Origin: Virgisporangium aurantiacum
GTDB taxonomy: Bacteria; Actinomycetota; Actinomycetes; Mycobacteriales; Micromonosporaceae
NCBI RefSeq assembly: GCF_016863635.1
Contig: NZ_BOPG01000003.1
Span: 248,001 to 312,000, forward strand
Direction of reading: 5' to 3'
Length of the DNA stretch: 64,000 bases
In this document: piece by piece, positions 54,120-63,748 of the stretch
How the letters are laid out: every line of letters starts with the position of its first letter
How positions within the stretch are numbered: the stretch's first letter is position 1
Position numbers and translations under genes: made by a program
Notes under the pieces: model-generated
The model's input: only the letters and a program-made list of their open reading frames with translations
Told to the model about the DNA's origin: nothing
The model's database searches: none

Positions 54120-54857
54120 GACGGTCCCCTCGGCCACCAGCACCGCCGGGCCGGCGAGCCAGCACCGCTCGCTCTCGATCGTCACCGTCACCCGGCCGCC
54201 GGCCACGTCGATCGGCACCGTGCCGTTCGAACCCTCCAGCAGCACCGCGGCCACCGCGCACGCGCCGGTGCCGCACGAGAGCGTCTCCCCCGAGCCCCGC
54301 TCGTAGACGCGCATCCGCCCGTCTGCCGAGACGACCTCGACGTTCACACCTTCCGGGAACGACGACGGGTCGAAGACCGGCGGCGCCGACAGGTCGATCA
54401 CCGACACGTCGGGTACCCGGCACACGAGGTGCGGGTTGCCGACGTCGACCGACTCGCCGGTGAGCGTCAGGGATCCGAGCGTCGCCGACCCGCGCCCGAG
54501 GAGCCGCGGCCGCCGCATCGCGATGGCGATCTCGGCACCCTCCACCACAGCCTCGGAGACGCCGTCGCGCGTGCCGAACGACAACTTCGGACCGGCCACC
54601 AGCCCCTCGGCCACCAGGAACCGGGCGAACACCCGGGCGCCGTTGCCGCACATCTCGGCCACGGTGCCGTCGGAGTTCCGGTAGTCCATGAACCACGAGC
54701 CGTCCTGGCGCACCGCACGGAGAATCCCGTCGGCGCCGATGCCGAACCGCCGGTCGCACAGCGCCCGCACCAGGTCGGGCGTGAGGTCGAGCGCGCCGTC
54801 GGGGTCGGGCAGCACGACGAAGTCGTTCCCGGTCCCATGGGCCTTCAGAAATCGCAT
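54084..54857 (-). CDS. dapF: Diaminopimelate epimerase
   Basis: PLP-independent racemase of 257 residues that converts LL- to meso-diaminopimelate for lysine and peptidoglycan synthesis. The two catalytic cysteines are in MCGNGARVF and [10 protein letters not shown]. Start [13 protein letters not shown] is normal. It overlaps the end of miaA by 13 bp on the same strand and the end of adk by 36 bp on the other strand. Confidence 0.95.
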   Translation of the reverse strand: MRFLKAHGTGNDFVVLPDPDGALDLTPDLVRALCDRRFGIGADGILRAVRQDGSWFMDYRNSDGTVAEMCGNGARVFARFLVAEGLVAGPKLSFGTRDGVSEAVVEGAEIAIAMRRPRLLGRGSATLGSLTLTGESVDVGNPHLVCRVPDVSVIDLSAPPVFDPSSFPEGVNVEVVSADGRMRVYERGSGETLSCGTGACAVAAVLLEGSNGTVPIDVAGGRVTVTIESERCWLAGPAVLVAEGTVSVDQMLAARPL

Positions 54858-55756
54858 GGACTCTCCGCTACCAGCGCCAGCGCGGCGCCGACCAGGTCGG
54901 GGCGGGCCGCGTCCAGCCAGCGTACCGAGGGGTCGCGCCGGAACCAGGACCGCTGCCGCCGGACGAACCTCCGCGTCGCCCGCGCCGTCTCCAGGCGCGC
55001 GTCGTCCTCGGTGCCCACGCCGTCCAGGAACCGGAGCACCTGCTGGTAGCCGAGCGCGCGGCTGGCCGTCCGCCCGTCGCGGAGCCCGACCGCGACCAGT
55101 CCGGACACCTCCGCGACCAGCCCGGCCGCCCACATCGCGTCGACCCGGCGGGAGACGCGGTCGTCAAGATCCGGTGTCTCGCGGTCGACCCCGATCTGCA
55201 CCGCCTCGTACACCGGCCGGGGCGCCGGGAGTTCGGCCACGAACGGCCGGCCGGTGATCGTGATCACCTCGAGCGCGCGCACGATCCGCCGGCCGTTGGT
55301 CGGCAGGATCCGCTCGGCGGCCGCGGGGTCGCGTTCGCGCAGGCGGCCGTGCAGCGCCGCCGGGCCGTGCGCGGCGAGGTCGGCCTCCAGGCCCGCGCGC
55401 AGGTCCGGGTCGGTGCCGGGAAATTCGAAATCCTCCAGGACCGCGCGGACGTACAGGCCCGAACCACCCACGAGCAACGGGACGCGGTTGCGCGCGGCGA
55501 TGTCGTCGATCGCCGCCCGGGCGAGGCGCTGGTACTCGGCGACGCTGGCCGGCTCGGTAACGTCCCAGATATCCAGTACGTGGTGATCAATCCCGTTCCG
55601 CTCGGCGGCGTCGAGCTTGGCGGTGCCGATGTCCATGCCGCGGTAGAGCTGCATCGAATCGGCGTTCACCACCTCGCCGCCCAGCTCCGCGGCGAGCGCC
55701 AGCGACAGGGCGGTCTTGCCGGTGGCGGTCGGGCCGACGACCGCGACGACCGTCAT
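54845..55756 (-). CDS. miaA: tRNA dimethylallyltransferase
   Basis: MiaA of 303 residues, which adds dimethylallyl to A37 of tRNAs reading U-starting codons. P-loop [16 protein letters not shown], the [15 protein letters not shown] switch and the later [11 protein letters not shown] and [10 protein letters not shown] motifs are complete. The MiaB methylthiotransferase that acts on its product is encoded 1.5 kb away on the same strand. The start at [10 protein letters not shown] is chosen over the in-frame ATG at 55813. Confidence 0.95.
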   Translation of the reverse strand: MTVVAVVGPTATGKTALSLALAAELGGEVVNADSMQLYRGMDIGTAKLDAAERNGIDHHVLDIWDVTEPASVAEYQRLARAAIDDIAARNRVPLLVGGSGLYVRAVLEDFEFPGTDPDLRAGLEADLAAHGPAALHGRLRERDPAAAERILPTNGRRIVRALEVITITGRPFVAELPAPRPVYEAVQIGVDRETPDLDDRVSRRVDAMWAAGLVAEVSGLVAVGLRDGRTASRALGYQQVLRFLDGVGTEDDARLETARATRRFVRRQRSWFRRDPSVRWLDAARPDLVGAALALVAESPCDF

Positions 55757-56009
55757 GCGAGGAATATCCAGACGGACACGGCAAATACGGTAGCCGGGCA
55801 GGTCGGCCGGCATTTAACTGGTGGCACGGACCCGCCTTGACGTGCCGAAGCGCCTGCTGAAGGTCACGAATCGGCGGCGAGGGGTCGACGTAACCCTTAG
55901 ACGACCTGTGAGAATGCCGGTCGGGGACAATGACTGGTGCGATGGCGGCACCGGTGGCGCCGGGTCTTGCCCGGATTCGCCGGGTGGCCGGATGGAACGA
56001 GGATGGGTC

Positions 56010-57233
56010 ATGAGCGAGCGGGGTATTTCTGATCCGGCTAATTTCGGCCGGATCGACTCCGACGGCACCGTGTACGTGAAGACCGCTGCGGGGGAACGAT
56101 CGGTCGGGTCGTGGCAGGCGGGTACACCGGAGGAGGGCCTGGCGCACTTCGTCCGCCGGTACCTCGACCTGGTGGTCGAGGTCGACCTGTTGGAGGCCCG
56201 CCTCGGCAGCGGTGCCGCCGACGCGTCCCAGACCTTGAGCAGCATCCGCCGGTTGCGGGGCGGTCTCGACGAGGCACATGTCGTCGGCGATCTCGACGGG
56301 CTGGCCGCCCGGCTCGACAAGCTGGCCACCACCGCCGAGGAGCGGGCCGGTGCCGCGCGGGCCGAGCGGGAGGCCGCGAAGGTCGAGGCGGTCGCGCGGA
56401 AGAACGCGCTGGTCGAGGAGGCCGAGAAGATCGCCGCCGAGGCCACCGGCTGGAAGACCGCCGGCGACCGGCTCAAGGAGATCCTCGACGAGTGGAAGAC
56501 CATCCGCGGCGTCGACAAGAAGACCGACTCCGAGTTGTGGAAGCGGTACGCCGCGGCCCGCGACGGGTTCGCCCGCCGGCGCGGCGCGCACTTCGCCACC
56601 CTGGACCAGTCGCGCAAGCAGGCTCAGGGGCGCAAGGAGGAGCTCGTCGTCGAGGCCGAGTCGCTGGCCGAGTCGTCGGAGTGGAACGTCACCGCCGACC
56701 GGCTCAAGCAGCTGATGGGCGAGTGGAAGGCGGCGCCACGGGCGTCGAAGGAGACCGAGCAGCGGCTGTGGGAGCGGTTCCGGGCGGCGCAGGACGCGTT
56801 CTTCCGGCGTCGCAGCGAGGTGTTCTCGGCCCGTGACGCGGAGCTCAAGGTCAACCTGGAGCGCAAGCAGGCGCTGCTGGCCGAGGCCGAGGCGCTCGAC
56901 ATCGACGCCGACCCGAAGGCCGCACAGGCGAGGTTCCGCGAGATCCAGGGCCAGTGGCACGACGTCGGGCGGCTGCCGCGCGACGCCGGGTCGGGCATCG
57001 ACCGCCGGTTGCGCGCCGTCGAAGACAAGGTCAAGACCGCGATGGACGCCGCCTGGCGGCGCACCGCGCCGGCCGACAACCCGCTGCTGACGCAGATGCG
57101 TGACCAGGTGGCCGAGGCCGAACAGCGCCTCGCCAGGGCACAGGCCGCCGGCGACGCCAAGCGGATCAAGGAGGCCGAGAAGGCGCTGGAGTCGAAGCGC
57201 CAGTTCCTGAGGTTGGCGGAAGGCTCTTCGTGA
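56010..57233 (+). CDS. DUF349 coiled-coil protein
   Basis: Protein of 407 residues, mostly helical and charged, with three repeated DUF349 units (about 130-205, 215-285 and 290-365; each has a W near 'LKEILDEWKTI', 'LKQLMGEWKAA' or 'FREIQGQWHDV'). The family occurs beside miaA/miaB in actinobacteria; its function is unknown. I start it at MSERGISD with a CGAGG site; the frame continues upstream to 55821 without a good site. It ends 1 bp before the stop of convergent miaB. Confidence 0.85.
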   Translation: MSERGISDPANFGRIDSDGTVYVKTAAGERSVGSWQAGTPEEGLAHFVRRYLDLVVEVDLLEARLGSGAADASQTLSSIRRLRGGLDEAHVVGDLDGLAARLDKLATTAEERAGAARAEREAAKVEAVARKNALVEEAEKIAAEATGWKTAGDRLKEILDEWKTIRGVDKKTDSELWKRYAAARDGFARRRGAHFATLDQSRKQAQGRKEELVVEAESLAESSEWNVTADRLKQLMGEWKAAPRASKETEQRLWERFRAAQDAFFRRRSEVFSARDAELKVNLERKQALLAEAEALDIDADPKAAQARFREIQGQWHDVGRLPRDAGSGIDRRLRAVEDKVKTAMDAAWRRTAPADNPLLTQMRDQVAEAEQRLARAQAAGDAKRIKEAEKALESKRQFLRLAEGSS

Positions 57234-57234
57234 A

Positions 57235-58689
57235 CTAGCTGCTCCGGACCGCCAGTGTCGGGGTCCCCAGCAGGGTTCCCTTCGGACGCGGGGCCGGCAC
57301 GGCCTGGGCCAGCGCCCAGACGTCGCCGGCCCTGGTCTTCCGGTGGCTCAGCAGGGCGCCGTCGGCGTTCAGGTGGTGCGGGGCGGCGTAGGTGATCTCG
57401 GTTTCCACGATGTCGCCCGGGCGTACCTCCCCGCCGCCGGTGGCGAAGTGGACCAGCCGACCGTCGCGGGCGCGGCCTGACATGCGTCCCGTTGCTTGAT
57501 CTTTTCGGCCCTCACCGACCGCGGCCAGGACCTCCACGCGGCGCCCGACCAGCGCCTTGTTCTCGGCCCAGGTGATCTCCTCGAGCACGGCGATCAGCCG
57601 CTCGTAGCGCTCCTGCACGACGGCCTTGGGCAGCTGATCGGCCATGTCGGCGGCCGGCGTGCCGGGTCGCTTGGAGTACTGGAACGTGAACGCGCTGGCG
57701 AACCGGGCCGCTTTGACCACATCGAGGGTGCGTTCGAAGTCGTCGTCCGTTTCGCCGGGGAAGCCGACGATGATGTCGGTGGTGATCGCCGCGTCGGGCA
57801 TGGCTTTACGCACGTTTTCAATGATTTTCAGGTACCTGTCGGCGCGGTAGGAGCGACGCATCCGCTTGAGGACCTCGTCGGACCCCGACTGCATCGGCAT
57901 GTGCAGCGAGTGGCAGACGTTCGGGGTCTCGGCCATCGCGGCGATCACGTCGTCGGTGAAGTCGCGCGGGTGCGGGCTGGTGAAGCGGACCCGCTCCAGG
58001 CCCCCGATGCCGCCGGTGGCCCGCAGCAGCTTGCCGAACGCGAACCGGTCGCCGAACTCGACGCCGTACGAGTTCACGTTCTGCCCGAGCAGCGTCACCT
58101 CCAGCACGCCCTCGGCGACCAGCGCCTCGACCTCGGCCAGGATCTCACCCGGCCGCCGGTCCTTCTCCTTGCCGCGCAGCGCCGGCACGATGCAGAAGGT
58201 GCAGGTGTTGTTGCAGCCCACCGAGATCGACACCCAGCCGGCGTAGGCGCTGTCGCGCTTCGTGGGCAGCGTCGACGGGAACACCTCGAGCGACTCGAGG
58301 ATCTCCACCTCGGCCTTCTCGTTGTGCCGGGCGCGTTCGAGCAGCGCCGGCAGCGAGCCGATGTTGTGGGTGCCGAACACGACGTCCACCCATGGGGCTT
58401 TCCGCACTATCTCGCCGCGGTCCTTCTGCGCCAGACAGCCACCGACGGCGATCTGCATGCCGGGGTGGGCGGTCTTCACCGGGCGCAGGTGGCCGAGGTT
58501 GCCGTAGAGGCGGTTGTCGGCGTTCTCCCGCACCGCGCAGGTGTTGAACACGACGACGTCGGCCTGCGCACCGTCGGCTGCTCTCACGTACCCGGCCGAC
58601 TCCAGCAGCCCGGACAGGCGCTCGGAGTCGTGGACGTTCATCTGGCAGCCGAAGGTGCGGACCTCGTAGGTGCGCTGTTGCATGTCCAT
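57235..58689 (-). CDS. miaB: tRNA-2-methylthio-N6-dimethylallyladenosine synthase
   Basis: Radical-SAM methylthiotransferase of 484 residues. UPF0004 domain with three cysteines of the auxiliary 4Fe-4S cluster (TFGCQMN, NTCAVRE, GGCLAQ), the radical SAM CxxxCxxC (CNNTCTFC) and a C-terminal TRAM domain (about 375-445). It adds methylthio to the isopentenyl-A37 made by MiaA. Two nearby Met codons (58689 and 58683) can serve as start. Confidence 0.96.
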   Translation of the reverse strand: MDMQQRTYEVRTFGCQMNVHDSERLSGLLESAGYVRAADGAQADVVVFNTCAVRENADNRLYGNLGHLRPVKTAHPGMQIAVGGCLAQKDRGEIVRKAPWVDVVFGTHNIGSLPALLERARHNEKAEVEILESLEVFPSTLPTKRDSAYAGWVSISVGCNNTCTFCIVPALRGKEKDRRPGEILAEVEALVAEGVLEVTLLGQNVNSYGVEFGDRFAFGKLLRATGGIGGLERVRFTSPHPRDFTDDVIAAMAETPNVCHSLHMPMQSGSDEVLKRMRRSYRADRYLKIIENVRKAMPDAAITTDIIVGFPGETDDDFERTLDVVKAARFASAFTFQYSKRPGTPAADMADQLPKAVVQERYERLIAVLEEITWAENKALVGRRVEVLAAVGEGRKDQATGRMSGRARDGRLVHFATGGGEVRPGDIVETEITYAAPHHLNADGALLSHRKTRAGDVWALAQAVPAPRPKGTLLGTPTLAVRSS

Positions 58690-58718
58690 CTCGATGGACC
58701 AGCGTATTCGGTCGCCTC

Positions 58719-59501
58719 CTAGACCGGCAGGGAGATATCCACGTCGTCGACCTGCACCGCGATGTCGGCCGCCTCGGCGGCCGGGCGGATCGGCGTCACC
58801 GTGGCGTACTGCCTGTTCAGGTAGTACTCGTCGGTGCCCTCCTCCAGGGCGGCCTCGTTGTCCTCCAGCGTCATCCGGAGGAACCCCTCGCCGCGCTCGG
58901 AGACCGTGAACTGCACGGCACCGAAGGTGGCCAGCCGGGCCCGACGCACGCCGCGGACCTGGTCGAAAGACGGCACATCGGGACAATTCACATTCAGGAC
59001 GACGCCCGGCGGGATGTCCTCGAGCGCGGGCAGGAGCCGGGCAGCGAGCGTGGCCGGCGTCTCCCAGGACGGCTGCTGCGGCGGCCGGATGCTGTGCCCG
59101 ACGGAGAACGCGGCCGCGCGGCACCCGCCGAGCGCGGCGGTGAGCGCGGCACCCACGGTGCCCGAGTGGGTCACGGCACGGCCCGCGTTGGCGCCGATGT
59201 TGATGCCCGACAGCACGAGGTCGGGTGGCGAGCCCAGCCCGCCGGTGAGCGCGACGAGCACGATGAACGCCGGCGAGGCCGCCACCGACCAGGCCGTCAC
59301 TCCGGGCAGGCCCGGCAGGGTCCGCGGCTCGACCAGGATCCGGCCGTCGCTCTCGACGGCGGTGAGCGCGGCGCTGGCGCCGGAGAACTCCCGGCTGGGT
59401 GCGGCGACGGTGACCTCGTGGCCGGCATCGCGGGCAACAATCGCCAGGGCGGCCAGGCCAGGGCTGTCAATACCGTCGTCGTTGGTGATCAGCACGTGCA
59501 C
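58719..59501 (-). CDS. surE: 5'/3'-nucleotidase SurE
   Basis: Metal-dependent nucleotidase of 260 residues that removes phosphate from nucleoside monophosphates and is linked to stress survival. N-terminal [11 protein letters not shown] with the metal Asp pair, SGASAALT, and [23 protein letters not shown] are all present. The GTG start has a perfect AAAGGAGG site 7 nt upstream, which decides against the longer frame reaching 59609. Confidence 0.93.
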   Translation of the reverse strand: MHVLITNDDGIDSPGLAALAIVARDAGHEVTVAAPSREFSGASAALTAVESDGRILVEPRTLPGLPGVTAWSVAASPAFIVLVALTGGLGSPPDLVLSGINIGANAGRAVTHSGTVGAALTAALGGCRAAAFSVGHSIRPPQQPSWETPATLAARLLPALEDIPPGVVLNVNCPDVPSFDQVRGVRRARLATFGAVQFTVSERGEGFLRMTLEDNEAALEEGTDEYYLNRQYATVTPIRPAAEAADIAVQVDDVDISLPV

Positions 59502-59701
59502 CGGGATTCCTCCTTTGTCGGGTACCTGCATTATTTCTGTCGGCTCCCAACAGTGGGGGCGAGACGGTCGAGCCGGTTGACGGGCACGAACAGTGCCCGG
59601 CGTTATCACTCCGTGACGTACGCGCGCCGATCACGGTCCTGAGCCCCGATTAGAGTTTCGCGCATCGTGGCGGACGCTACGGGCATAAGGAGCGGCTCTG
59701 T

Positions 59702-60475
59702 ATGGAAATGACCAAGACCGGGCCGGCCGGTTCGACGGGTGACCCGTTGATCGTGCTCGAGAAGGTCAACAAACATTTCGGCTCGCTGCACGTGCTGCGC
59801 GACATCGACCTGTCCATCGCCCGGGGCGAAGTGGTGGTCGTCATCGGACCGTCCGGGTCCGGTAAGTCCACCCTCTGCCGGGCCATCAATCGGCTGGAGC
59901 CGATCGACGACGGCGTGATCAGGTTCGACGACCGGCCGCTTCCGGCCGAAGGCAAGGCGCTGGCCAAGCTCCGCAGCGAGGTCGGCATGGTGTTCCAGTC
60001 GTTCAACCTCTTCGCGCACAAGACCATCCTTGAGAACGTGATGCTCGGCCCGCTGAAGGTCCGCAAGGAAAAGTCCAGCGAAGTCCGGAGCCGGGCCAAT
60101 GCCCTGCTCGACCGCGTCGGCATCGCCAACCAGGCGGACAAGTACCCGGCCCAGCTTTCCGGCGGCCAGCAGCAGCGGGCGGCGATCGCCCGGGCGCTGG
60201 CGATGCAGCCCAAGGCGATGCTGTTCGACGAGCCCACGAGCGCTCTCGACCCGGAGATGGTCGGCGAGGTCCTCGACGTCATGACGTCGCTCGCCCGGGA
60301 CGGCATGACCATGGTCGTCGTCACCCATGAGATGGGTTTCGCCCGGCATGCCGCGAACCGGGTGGTCTTCATGGCCGACGGGCAGTTGGTCGAGGAGGCG
60401 GAGCCCGACGAGTTCTTCGCGCGGCCCCGCAGCGACCGGGCAAAGGATTTCCTGTCGAAGATTTTGACGCACTAG
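59702..60475 (+). CDS. gluA: Glutamate/polar amino-acid ABC transporter ATPase
   Basis: ABC ATPase of 257 residues. Walker [14 protein letters not shown]-loop [10 protein letters not shown], signature LSGGQQQR, Walker [16 protein letters not shown] and the switch His in [10 protein letters not shown]. The sequence is of the GlnQ/GluA family. First gene of a four-gene operon (ATPase, binding lipoprotein, two permeases) in the order of Corynebacterium gluABCD. AAGGAG site upstream; ATG 59702 or 59708. Confidence 0.93.
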   Translation: MEMTKTGPAGSTGDPLIVLEKVNKHFGSLHVLRDIDLSIARGEVVVVIGPSGSGKSTLCRAINRLEPIDDGVIRFDDRPLPAEGKALAKLRSEVGMVFQSFNLFAHKTILENVMLGPLKVRKEKSSEVRSRANALLDRVGIANQADKYPAQLSGGQQQRAAIARALAMQPKAMLFDEPTSALDPEMVGEVLDVMTSLARDGMTMVVVTHEMGFARHAANRVVFMADGQLVEEAEPDEFFARPRSDRAKDFLSKILTH

Positions 60476-60512
60476 CTCTGTCTGCGGTGCGTCGAATGTG
60501 GAGGGAGTAGTA

Positions 60513-61400
60513 ATGCGAATCAACCGGCTCGTCGCGTACGCGGCGGTGGCGGTGCTCGCGCTGGGTGTCAGCGCGTGCGGCGGCGATGATGATGGGGGCG
60601 ACGGCGGCGACGTCAGCACCGACAAGACGTTCGCGGCCGGCAGCACCATGCAGAAGCTCAAGGACGCGAAGAAGATCAAGGTCGGCACCAAGTTCGACCA
60701 GCCCGGCTTCGGTCTCAAGGGCCTCGACGGCAAGCCCGCGGGCTTCGACGTCGAGATCGCGAAGATCATCGCCAACGAACTGGGCCTCACCAACGACCAG
60801 GTCGAGTTCTCGGAGTCGCCCAGCGCCGTCCGCGAACAGGTGATCGAGCAGGGCACCGTCGACATCGTCGTGGCCACCTACACGATCAACGACACCCGTA
60901 AGCAGCGGATCAGCTTCGCCGGGCCGTACTACGAGGCCGGCCAGACGATCATGGTGCGCAACAACGAGTCCGACATCACCGGGCCCGACTCGTTCAAGAC
61001 CACGAACAAGAAGGTCTGCTCGGTCACCAACTCGACGCCGGCCAACAACATCAAGAAGTACCTGTCCAACGAGGGCCAGCAGCTGGTGCTCTTCGACACG
61101 TACCAGAAGTGTGTCGACGCCCTGACCGGCAACCAGGTCGACGCGGTCACCACCGACAACGTCATCCTGCTCGGCTTCATCTCGAAGAACGAGGGCAAGT
61201 TCAAGCTCGCCGGTGACACGTTCACCAAGGAGCCCTACGGCGTCGGTCTCAAGAAGGACGACACCGACTTCCGCAACTTCATCAACGACACCCTGGAGAA
61301 GGCCAACCAGGACGGTCGCTACAAGAAGGCATGGGACAGCACGGCCGGGAAGATCCCGAACGCCAAGTTGCCCGCGATGCCCACGATCAACCGGTACTGA
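60513..61400 (+). CDS. gluB: Glutamate-type ABC transporter substrate-binding lipoprotein
   Basis: Exported lipoprotein of 295 residues with lipobox GVSAC (Cys at about 22), an acidic Gly/Asp spacer and a periplasmic-binding-protein type 2 fold (KIKVGTKFDQPGFGLKG; AGFDVEIAKII; DIVVATYTINDTRKQ). This is the family 3 solute-binding pattern for glutamate, glutamine or aspartate. It has two cysteines (KVCSVT and KCVDA), probably bonded. GAGGGAG site before the ATG; 37 bp after gluA. Confidence 0.92.
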   Translation: MRINRLVAYAAVAVLALGVSACGGDDDGGDGGDVSTDKTFAAGSTMQKLKDAKKIKVGTKFDQPGFGLKGLDGKPAGFDVEIAKIIANELGLTNDQVEFSESPSAVREQVIEQGTVDIVVATYTINDTRKQRISFAGPYYEAGQTIMVRNNESDITGPDSFKTTNKKVCSVTNSTPANNIKKYLSNEGQQLVLFDTYQKCVDALTGNQVDAVTTDNVILLGFISKNEGKFKLAGDTFTKEPYGVGLKKDDTDFRNFINDTLEKANQDGRYKKAWDSTAGKIPNAKLPAMPTINRY

Positions 61401-61463
61401 GTTCCGTCCGTAAATGACAGAAGTGGAGGGTGAGACAGCCGTGTTCGGAACGGATACGCGCCC

Positions 61464-62171
61464 ATGAGCGTGCTGATCGATAACCTCGACTCGTTCGCGA
61501 AGGGTTTCTGGCTCACCCTCCAGCTCTGCATCCTGTCGGCCATCGGCGCGCTGGTGATCGGCACCATCGTCGCGGTGCTGCGGATCTCGCCGCTGCCGCC
61601 GCTACGGTGGCTGGGCACGACGTACGTCAACGTCTTCCGCAACTCGCCGCTCACCATCGTGTTCTTCATGATCGTGTTCGGCCTGCCGGTGCTGGGCTCC
61701 AACGCCGAGTTCCTCGACGTCCCCGGCCTGAACCTGATCTTCACCCGGCTCGACTACGACCTGCCGTACTTCCGGTTCGCGGTGATCGCGCTGTCGCTCT
61801 ACACCGGTGCGTTCGTGTGCGAGGCGATCCGCAGCGGCATCAACGCCGTCTCACCCGGCCAGGCCGAGGCCGCCCGGGCGATCGGCCTCACGTTCGGCCA
61901 GAACCTGCGGCACGTGGTGCTGCCGCAGGCCTGGCAGGCGTCCGTCGTGCCGCTGGGCAGCGTGATCATCGCGATGATCAAGAACTCGGCGCTCGCCGGC
62001 TTCTTCGGCCTGGTGGGCGACCTGTCGCAGACCGGCTACGACCTCGTGATCTCCAAGGGCGAACCGGTGATTCCGGTGTTCATCGGCATCGCCGCGGGCT
62101 TCCTCATCCTGACGATGCCGCTGGGCCTGCTGCTCGACCGGGTCGAACGTCGCACGGTTAAGGCGCGGTGA
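61464..62171 (+). CDS. gluC: Glutamate-type ABC transporter permease 1
   Basis: HisMQ-type permease of 235 residues with about five membrane helices and the EAA loop that docks on the ATPase (EAARAIGLTFGQNLRHVVLPQA). The motif NVFRNSPL is typical of polar amino-acid permeases. Its stop overlaps the GTG start of the second permease (GTGA). Confidence 0.92.
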   Translation: MSVLIDNLDSFAKGFWLTLQLCILSAIGALVIGTIVAVLRISPLPPLRWLGTTYVNVFRNSPLTIVFFMIVFGLPVLGSNAEFLDVPGLNLIFTRLDYDLPYFRFAVIALSLYTGAFVCEAIRSGINAVSPGQAEAARAIGLTFGQNLRHVVLPQAWQASVVPLGSVIIAMIKNSALAGFFGLVGDLSQTGYDLVISKGEPVIPVFIGIAAGFLILTMPLGLLLDRVERRTVKAR

Positions 62172-63145
62172 TCATGAATAATCAGCAGGCTGTTCTGTAC
62201 GACGCACCGGGGCCGCGCGCCAGGCGGCTGACCGTGATCGTCAGCATCGTCGCCACCGTGCTCGCCGTGATCGGCGCCTACTTCTTCATCTACCGGCCGC
62301 TCGACGACGCGGGCCAGCTCTCGATGGAGCTGTGGGGCCCGCTCATCGATCCCAGCAACGAGAACTTCAACCAGTTGTGGACCCGGTTCGGGGAGGGCTT
62401 CAAGGCGACGCTGATCGCGGCCGTCCTGGCGATCATCTGCTCGCTGATCGTCGGCACCGCGCTCGCGATCCTCCGGGTGCAGCTCAAGGCGGTACGGAAG
62501 CGCCGCTTCGTCGACATGGGCGGGCTCGGCGTGGTGGTCCGCGGCCTCGTGGTCGCGCTGAACACGATCACCCGGCTCTGCATCGAGGTGTTCCGGGGCA
62601 TCCCCGTGGTCATCACGATCTTCTTCGTGTGGGTCCTGCTCAGCAAGGCCGGCGCTCCCGATCTCGAACTCGGCTTCCTGACGATCCCGAGCCTCACGTA
62701 CACCCTGGTGATCGGCCTCTCGATCTACAACAGCGTGGTGATCGGCGAGATCCTGCGGTCCGGCATGGAGGGCCTGCCGCCCGGCCAGCGGGAGGCGTCC
62801 GACGCGATCGGCCTGAGCACGTTCCAGACGCTGCGCATGGTGCTGCTGCCGCAGGCCTACCGGATCATGATGCCGGCGCTGATCAGCCAGCTGGTGGTGG
62901 TGCTCAAGGACACCTCGCTCGGCTTCATCATCACGTACGAGGAGATCCTGCGGGTCGCCGGCCAGACCATCCAGTTCCTAGGCAACGGCATCCAGACCTA
63001 CATCGTGATCGGCGCCATCTACATCGCGATCAACTACACGCTGTCCAAGGTCGCCGAGTACACCCAACGCCGCCTGGCTCGCGGCCGCAAAGCCCCCAAG
63101 GTCGCCGCCCCCCATCCCCCCGCCGCCGTCGCGGCCGACGCATAG
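62168..63145 (+). CDS. gluD: Glutamate-type ABC transporter permease 2
   Basis: Second HisMQ-type permease (325 residues). It has an extra N-terminal region of about 85 residues with one membrane helix, then the permease domain with EVFRGIPVV and the EAA-like loop REASDAIGLSTFQTLRMVLLPQA, and a Pro/Ala tail. Two permeases of unequal length are usual for GluCD. It is followed by the hairpin element of copy A2. Confidence 0.92.
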   Translation: MIMNNQQAVLYDAPGPRARRLTVIVSIVATVLAVIGAYFFIYRPLDDAGQLSMELWGPLIDPSNENFNQLWTRFGEGFKATLIAAVLAIICSLIVGTALAILRVQLKAVRKRRFVDMGGLGVVVRGLVVALNTITRLCIEVFRGIPVVITIFFVWVLLSKAGAPDLELGFLTIPSLTYTLVIGLSIYNSVVIGEILRSGMEGLPPGQREASDAIGLSTFQTLRMVLLPQAYRIMMPALISQLVVVLKDTSLGFIITYEEILRVAGQTIQFLGNGIQTYIVIGAIYIAINYTLSKVAEYTQRRLARGRKAPKVAAPHPPAAVAADA

Positions 63146-63156
63146 CGCCATCCCGC

Positions 63157-63232
63157 GTCGATCTTGCAGTTGTGGTGCCTCGATTGCCCCGTTTTGGTGG
63201 GGCTTGCGGGGCACCACAACTGCAAGATCGAC
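63157..63232. repeat. GATCTTG-family intergenic hairpin, copy A2
   Basis: A perfect 23-bp inverted repeat, 63157-63179 paired with 63210-63232, with a 30-nt loop. The arm includes CGATCTTGCAGTTGTG, identical to copy A1 at 18517-18597. It lies between gluD and the convergent membrane-protein gene. Confidence 0.92.
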
Positions 63233-63234
63233 TG

Positions 63235-63687
63235 CTATTGGTGGGCGGCTACGACGCCCAGCGCCAAGGCGAGGGATATCAGGGTGGTCATCAGGATCGC
63301 TATGACGCGGAAGCGGCGGTGAAGCGCCGGGAGCTCGGCCGGTAGCGCGAAGACGCGGGCGGGCCAGCCGCGCCAGGAGACCCACCAGAAGCAGCCGGCC
63401 GCGGCGATCAGCAGCCCGGCCTTGAGCGCGATCAGCGTCCACCACCAGCCGTCGCCGTGGTCGTCGCTGAGGAGCGGCACGAGTGCCGCGCCCGAGAGAC
63501 CGAGGACACCGATCAGCGCCACGACCCGCCAGCGGTTGCCGGCGGCGAGCTCGCGGTAGACGTCCTCCGCCCGGGCCGGATCCCCGAACAGCCGGCCGAT
63601 CCGGGGCTGCACCACGCCCAGGCTGTACACCATCGAGCCGAGCCACACAGCGCCGACGCCGACGTGGACCAGCACGAGTAGCACCAT
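63235..63687 (-). CDS. Four-helix membrane protein, CopD-like
   Basis: Protein of about 150 residues with four predicted membrane helices (for example VLLVLVHVGVGAVWLGSMVYSL and TLIALKAGLLIAAAGCFWWVSW). The spacing of His and Trp in HVGVGAVWLGS resembles the CopD/DUF2269 group of heme- or copper-linked membrane proteins. I start at MVLLVLVH; the frame begins 33 bp further upstream. Function unknown. It is divergent from the Hsp70-like gene. Confidence 0.6.
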   Translation of the reverse strand: MVLLVLVHVGVGAVWLGSMVYSLGVVQPRIGRLFGDPARAEDVYRELAAGNRWRVVALIGVLGLSGAALVPLLSDDHGDGWWWTLIALKAGLLIAAAGCFWWVSWRGWPARVFALPAELPALHRRFRVIAILMTTLISLALALGVVAAHQ

Positions 63688-63748
63688 GCCCGCGATTCTG
63701 CCCCGTGGGCCGGTTTGCATGTTTGCGCGGCTTGTTTACGCTGCGCGG

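Noticed and set aside
55757..56009. Extra N-terminal 63 codons of the DUF349 gene
   Set aside because: The translated region (RRRGVDVTLRRP ... CPDSPGG) is low-complexity and lies in the divergent promoter gap; MSERGISD has the better ribosome site.
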